DNA of 64,000 nucleotides from Bolinopsis microptera. Lineage: Eukaryota; Ctenophora; Tentaculata; Lobata; Bolinopsidae. The stretch covers positions 9,849,983-9,913,982 of the forward strand of contig NC_087077.1 in NCBI RefSeq assembly GCF_026151205.1, read 5' to 3'. Position 1 is the stretch's first letter; each line of letters starts with the position of its first letter. Positions 60,301-64,000 of the stretch are shown here, piece by piece. The position numbers and the translations under genes were made by a program. A model generated the notes under the pieces. It saw only the letters and a program-made list of their open reading frames with translations. It searched no databases and was not told the origin of the DNA.

Positions 60301-63300
60301 ACTAATGTCAGAGCGGCTGTCCAAACAAAGATAAAACTTTAATAATTTAGAATTCTCCAACAAAAAATTCTCAATTTCCTTTAAACTGCTTATTAGTAAC
60401 ACTAACGTCTAAGAACTATATTATACGACAGACATGGTGGTACAACCAGACATCAGATGGAATAAACTATAAGAGAAAAATAATAATCTCGACACATAAT
60501 GGTTACCTTTATTTATTCAAAAGAATTTAATTAATTGAACTTCATTATACACTCTTCTTTATTTGTAGATCAAAACAACAAACACAAACTGAGGCCTGCA
60601 TCTCCGTCAATACCACACAATCATTTAATGAGTTGCTCAAGGTAGTAGACCAGGCCGACGGATCCCCAGTCCGATTTCCCTGAGTATTGTCGCACCCAAT
60701 TAAGGGAACTCGCACACTACATCACCCTGTACCCAACAGCTTGCAAGCAAGCTGCCGTTCACCCACCGGTTCACTGAGGTACAGGTAGATTGCCGAAGCA
60801 TGTGCTACCAACTCTGCAATCATGTGGTACCGGCCAAAGATACAGGTTTATAAAAATAAAAAATAAAAACAAGCCAGGGCATGGCAAATGGCAGTCTAGT
60901 CTCTCCGGACTCCGTGTAAATGTAACTATACACACAACTCATGACAGTTAAAAAAATCCCATGGAATAATCTACAAACTAAGGCCAGGTTCTAGGAACTT
61001 TCTAAAAAAGAACACAAATATAAATATATATTACCCATGTTATTGGTGGTTTTTAGGTTACACTCAACTTTCCCATGTTATTGGTGGTTTTTAGGTTACA
61101 CTCAACTTTCCCATGTTATTGGTGGTTTTTTAGGTAACAGTCAACTTACCCATGTTATTGGTGGTTTTTAGGTTACACTCAACTTTCCCATGTTATTGGT
61201 GGTTTTTTAGGTTACACTCAACTTACCCATGTTATTGGTGGTTTTTTAGGTTACACTCAACTTACCCATGTTATTGGTGGTTGTTTAGGTAACAGTCAAC
61301 TTACCCATGTTATTGGTGGTTTTTTAGGTAACAGTCAACTTACCCATGTTATTGGTGGTTTTTTAGGTAACAGTCAACTTTCCCATGTTATTGGTGGTTT
61401 TTTAGGTAACAGTCAACTTTCCCATGTTATTGGTGGTTTTTTAGGTTACACTCAACTTTCCCATGTTATTGGTGGTTGTTTAGGTTACACTCAACTTTCC
61501 CATAATATTGGTGGTTTTTTAGGTAACAGTCAACTTACCCATGTTATTGGTGGTTTTTTAGGTTACGCTCAACTTTCCCATGTTATTGGTGGTTTTTTAG
61601 GTTACACTCAACTTTCCCATGATATTGGTGGTTGTTTAGGTTACGCTCAACTTACCCATGATATTGGTGTTTTTTAGGTAACAGTCAACTTTCCCATGTT
61701 ATTGGTGGTTTTTTAGGTTACACTCAACTTTCCCATGATATTGGTGGTTGTTTAGGTTACGCTCAACTTACCCATGATATTGGTGGTTGTTTAGGTTACA
61801 CTCAACTTTCCCATGTTATTGGTGGTTTTTTAGGTTACACTCAACTTACCCATGATATTGGTGGTTTTTTAGAGAGATCTGTAACAGTATAACGACGATG
61901 TGTCTTGTGAGGTACTAGTGCATCATAACCATTAGACTATGTTAATAATAATAAGCTAGCGGTGGATCAGTGTGCTTTGTGACCAGAAGGACATGATATT
62001 GTACAGTCGTATACAATCTTATGATACACGATATGGATTCTTTTGAAAGGACGTTTGACGATGATATGTTTTCTGAGATATTCACTGATTAGTGATCACA
62101 TCCATCCATAATTAGCTAATGGCAGATCATTGTATAGTGTATAATATATAGTACAGGGTGGGCCAAAAGTCAGTACCCATACGTTGGCCTTTATAGCTCA
62201 GTCACTGAGTGCCCAATTTACATACTTCTTTCTGGTATGACTTACTACCACCACTGGTTCGAGGAATTTGTCAACTCGAAAAATATTAGCGTTCATTTTT
62301 TTCAAATGGAGGTTCATTTTCACATTTATTTGATAGTTTGGATAGTCAGATCAAGCTAAATGTTATTGAATTGTGTTTGGCCATTCGAATTACGTTTGTC
62401 CTGAAAGAATTAGAACTGTAGCTTCTCAGATGACCGAGATATGAAGCATAACGAGTTTATTCATTACGTGTGATCAGGTGATTGGTTTACCTAATCACGT
62501 GATAAGGTGACCCCGTTAACTACCCCGTTAAACATTATGAGAATTGTTAAGGGTGCCCAATTAAGGTGTTGTGTCACGGTGTCACATTTTGTTAACGAGA
62601 TACAGAAAATGCTTGATAACTTCGTCATTTCTAATCCGTTTTGCCTCATGATTTCAGATCATATGCAACTTTCGATAATCTACAAAATCTAAAAAATTAG
62701 GCGTTCAGCATGTCCAGAGAAAACAATATAGGTGTTTTAATATCGAATGGGCGTGGTCTAAAATATTCGAATTTTCAAATTTTGACGACGGAATCCTCGA
62801 ACCAGTAAGTACAGTATGCCATCTGCAAAGCAACATCTCTCAAATATAAAACACGGCGGAGCTATTAAGGCCAACGTATGGGTACTGACTTTTGGCCCAC
62901 CCTGTATATATATGGTGTATAGTGTATGGTGTATGGTGTATGATGTATAGCGTATAGTGTATAGTGTATAGTGTATAGTGTATAGTGTATAGTGTATAGT
63001 GTATAGTGTATAGTGTATAGTGTATAGTGTATAGTGTATAGTGTATAGTGTATAGTGTATAGTGTATAGTGTATAGTGTATAGTGTATAGTGTATAGTGT
63101 ATAGTGTATAGTGTATAGTGTATAGTGTATAGTGTATAGTGTATAGTGAGTATCATGCCATCTTTTAATGTCATAGGATAACGTACTGTCTCTTTCACTG
63201 AACTTTGTGCAAACGTAGTCTGAGAAAATGCATATAACTATATAATATAATGAGTGATATTACTACTCCACCAACAATACACTTACTACAGGCAGTAGAC

Positions 63301-64000
63301 TGTCCAGTAGTTTGAGTATATTGTCCCTCAGGGCAGGGGACACAGGGTCCATGTCCTCCCAGGGACAAAGTGTTCAGGGGGCACGCTTCACAGGCTGTTT
63401 CTGGGGTGGTTTTAGCAGTTCCTGGAGCACATTCACCTGTAAATGTGTTGATCAGACTATTGAAGTGAAAATGAAAAACTGAATTTGTGTATCTTATTCC
63501 TTGACTTAACAACACAATTATTTATGAATTCTAAAATGAAAATTTGGATTTTATTTGACAATAACGACAAAGTTTTAGGTGAACAATTATTAATTGAACT
63601 CTAAAATCGACTAAACCAACTCGAATTTACTCCTTTTCCGTCAAAAACATTATCTCACCTTGTTTCTCTGTTACTGCTATCTCCGTAATACTAAACGCTC
63701 CGTTATTACTTTCTACCTTGACTTTATCTCCGTATTTACAGTCGGTGATAGAAGGTAGGTTGTCTAGTGCTGCTTCCCCGCTGTAAACTGTCAGAGAGTA
63801 GCCGCTACACTTTCCACCGTTACATACTGAGCAGTCAGTCTGAGAGCAGGTCCAGGTAGCGTGGATCTCCTCTTCATAAGGATCAAGGTTATATCTGGAC
63901 CATACAACCTGCTCAACACAGTGCACCTTATCCAAAGTTAACTCAAACCAGGAGGCACCGTTATCAGCTTGGTTTTTAGACCAGGTCGTCTTGTCCAGGT
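57358..64000 (-). CDS. Modular extracellular protein with GCC2/GCC3 modules (partial)
   Basis: Three exons on the minus strand, all bounded in phase 1: 63659-64000 (runs off the window), 63287-63436 and 57358-57486. The first encodes a domain around WSKNQADNG, FELTLDKVHCVEQVVWSRY and ITDCKYGDKVKVES, resembling galactose-binding (F5/8C or fucolectin-like) modules. The second is a complete GCC2/GCC3 (ephrin-receptor-like) module: GECAPGTAKTTPETACEACP, then GHGPCVPCPEGQYTQTTGQS. The third is another: GTYKTIAMSTCATCPNNSSS, then EGAVTCDCELG. Such phase 1-1 exons are typical of shuffled secreted or cell-surface modules. Start, signal peptide and end lie outside the visible exons. The 5.8-kb intron between exons 2 and 3 holds the minisatellite and insertions. 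The join of the third exon across it is inferred from strand, phase and module type. Confidence 0.72.
57487..57889. other. Intron, unique part
   Basis: About 400 bp before the minisatellite. Nothing recognised. Confidence 0.4.
57890..60227. repeat. 39-bp minisatellite, block 1
   Basis: About 60 tandem copies of a 38-40-bp unit with core ATTGGTGGTTTTTTAGG followed by TTACACTCAACTTTCCCATG. Variant classes are TTACACT, TAACACT and TAACAGT. TTACACT dominates the left two thirds and TAACAGT/TAACACT the right third, so neighbours have been homogenised. Where the unit is exactly 39 bp it reads as a 13-residue repeat, GGFLGNTQLSHVI. Copies with one T more or less break the frame, so it is not a gene. 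Confidence 0.95.
60228..61031 (-). mobile_element. Retroposon-like insert within the minisatellite
   Basis: About 800 bp of unique sequence interrupts the array exactly within a unit (left edge after CAACTTA, right edge before CCCATGTTATTGG). On the minus strand it ends GAGCGGGATATAAATACTTT followed by a GTTATTATTATT tail, as many LINE/SINE 3' ends do. No open frame of note and no clear target duplication beyond TTA. Confidence 0.6.
61032..61873. repeat. 39-bp minisatellite, block 2
   Basis: About 21 further copies of the block 1 unit, continuing in the same orientation after the insert, with the same variant classes. Confidence 0.95.
61874..62151. other. Intron, unique part
   Basis: Nothing recognised apart from a short TGTATAGTGTATA near 62131, a small outlier of the microsatellite beyond the MITE. 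Confidence 0.5.
62154..62904. mobile_element. 751-bp mariner-type MITE
   Basis: Terminal inverted repeats of 46 bp with one mismatch (62154-62199, 62859-62904) begin CAGGGTGGGCCAAAAGTCAG. TA flanks both ends (62152-62153, 62905-62906). The terminal sequence and TA target fit the Tc1/mariner superfamily. No transposase frame is present. It landed in or beside the TATAGTG microsatellite, whose unit appears on both sides. Confidence 0.88.
62905..63148. repeat. (TATAGTG)n microsatellite
   Basis: About 30 nearly perfect 7-bp units directly beside the MITE, with a few degenerate copies (TATGGTG, TATGATG) at the left. The matching open frame is only a reading of the repeat. Confidence 0.95.

Noticed and set aside
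60780-60850. tRNA-like A/B box in the retroposon insert
   Set aside because: Only loose similarity. No cloverleaf and no exact GGTTCGAATCC-type box was found, so no SINE or tRNA call.
57890-61873. Possible CRISPR-like array
   Set aside because: Units are contiguous with no unique spacers, and the DNA is from an animal.
62758-63198. 146-codon frame with YTIHYTL repeats
   Set aside because: It is the (TATAGTG)n microsatellite read in one frame and runs into a MITE end.

Overview
This is animal nuclear DNA from an AT-rich, intron-rich invertebrate. It carries GT-AG split genes of clearly metazoan families (SIX homeodomain, SLC6 transporter, TSP1 and VMO1 modules, GLI/ZIC-type tCWCH2 zinc fingers, neuronal calcium sensor, GCC2/GCC3 cysteine modules) plus CR1-like retroposons, an LTR element, mariner/pogo-type MITEs and many minisatellites. 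I cannot name the species. Gene content and base composition fit a marine invertebrate, possibly non-bilaterian, but nothing seen decides this.

Layout. 1-178 (+): last coding exon of a SIX-type homeobox gene. About 489-4075 (-): an SLC6-family transporter in at least ten exons, tail-to-tail with the SIX gene. 4761-10669 (+): a secreted TSP1 + VMO1-fold protein, head-to-head with the transporter across about 690 bp. Its last intron holds a very young non-autonomous LTR retrotransposon (5888-10132, minus orientation, LTRs identical by eye). 10.7-18.6 kb is accessory DNA: a GC-rich palindrome, a 370-bp foldback, a mosaic of shuffled GC-rich submotifs, a CR1-like fragment containing a second truncated retroposon, and a 178-bp tandem duplication. 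18642-22827 (+): a small SCP2 sterol-carrier protein in four exons. 24417-48469 (+): a 970-aa zinc-finger transcription factor in ten exons, with a 12-kb intron between fingers 2 and 3. 50.9-54.3 kb: a second copy-rich region with the same mosaic submotifs, a 260-bp foldback and a LINE 3' end. 55373-56511 (+): a four-exon neuronal calcium sensor protein. 57358-64000 (-): part of a modular extracellular protein (galactose-binding-like module, then two GCC2/GCC3 modules) whose intron contains about 3.2 kb of 39-bp minisatellite, a retroposon, a mariner-type MITE and a 7-bp microsatellite.

The genes are unrelated in function; there is no operon-like logic. The most unusual material is the shuffled-motif repeat family shared by 13.3-15.4 kb and 50.9-53.9 kb, the zinc-finger protein's architecture, the altered sodium-site motif of the SLC6 protein, and repeats that have multiplied splice-site sequences at three exon borders. 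Exon borders were read by eye from splice consensus, phase and family similarity; none is supported by transcripts.
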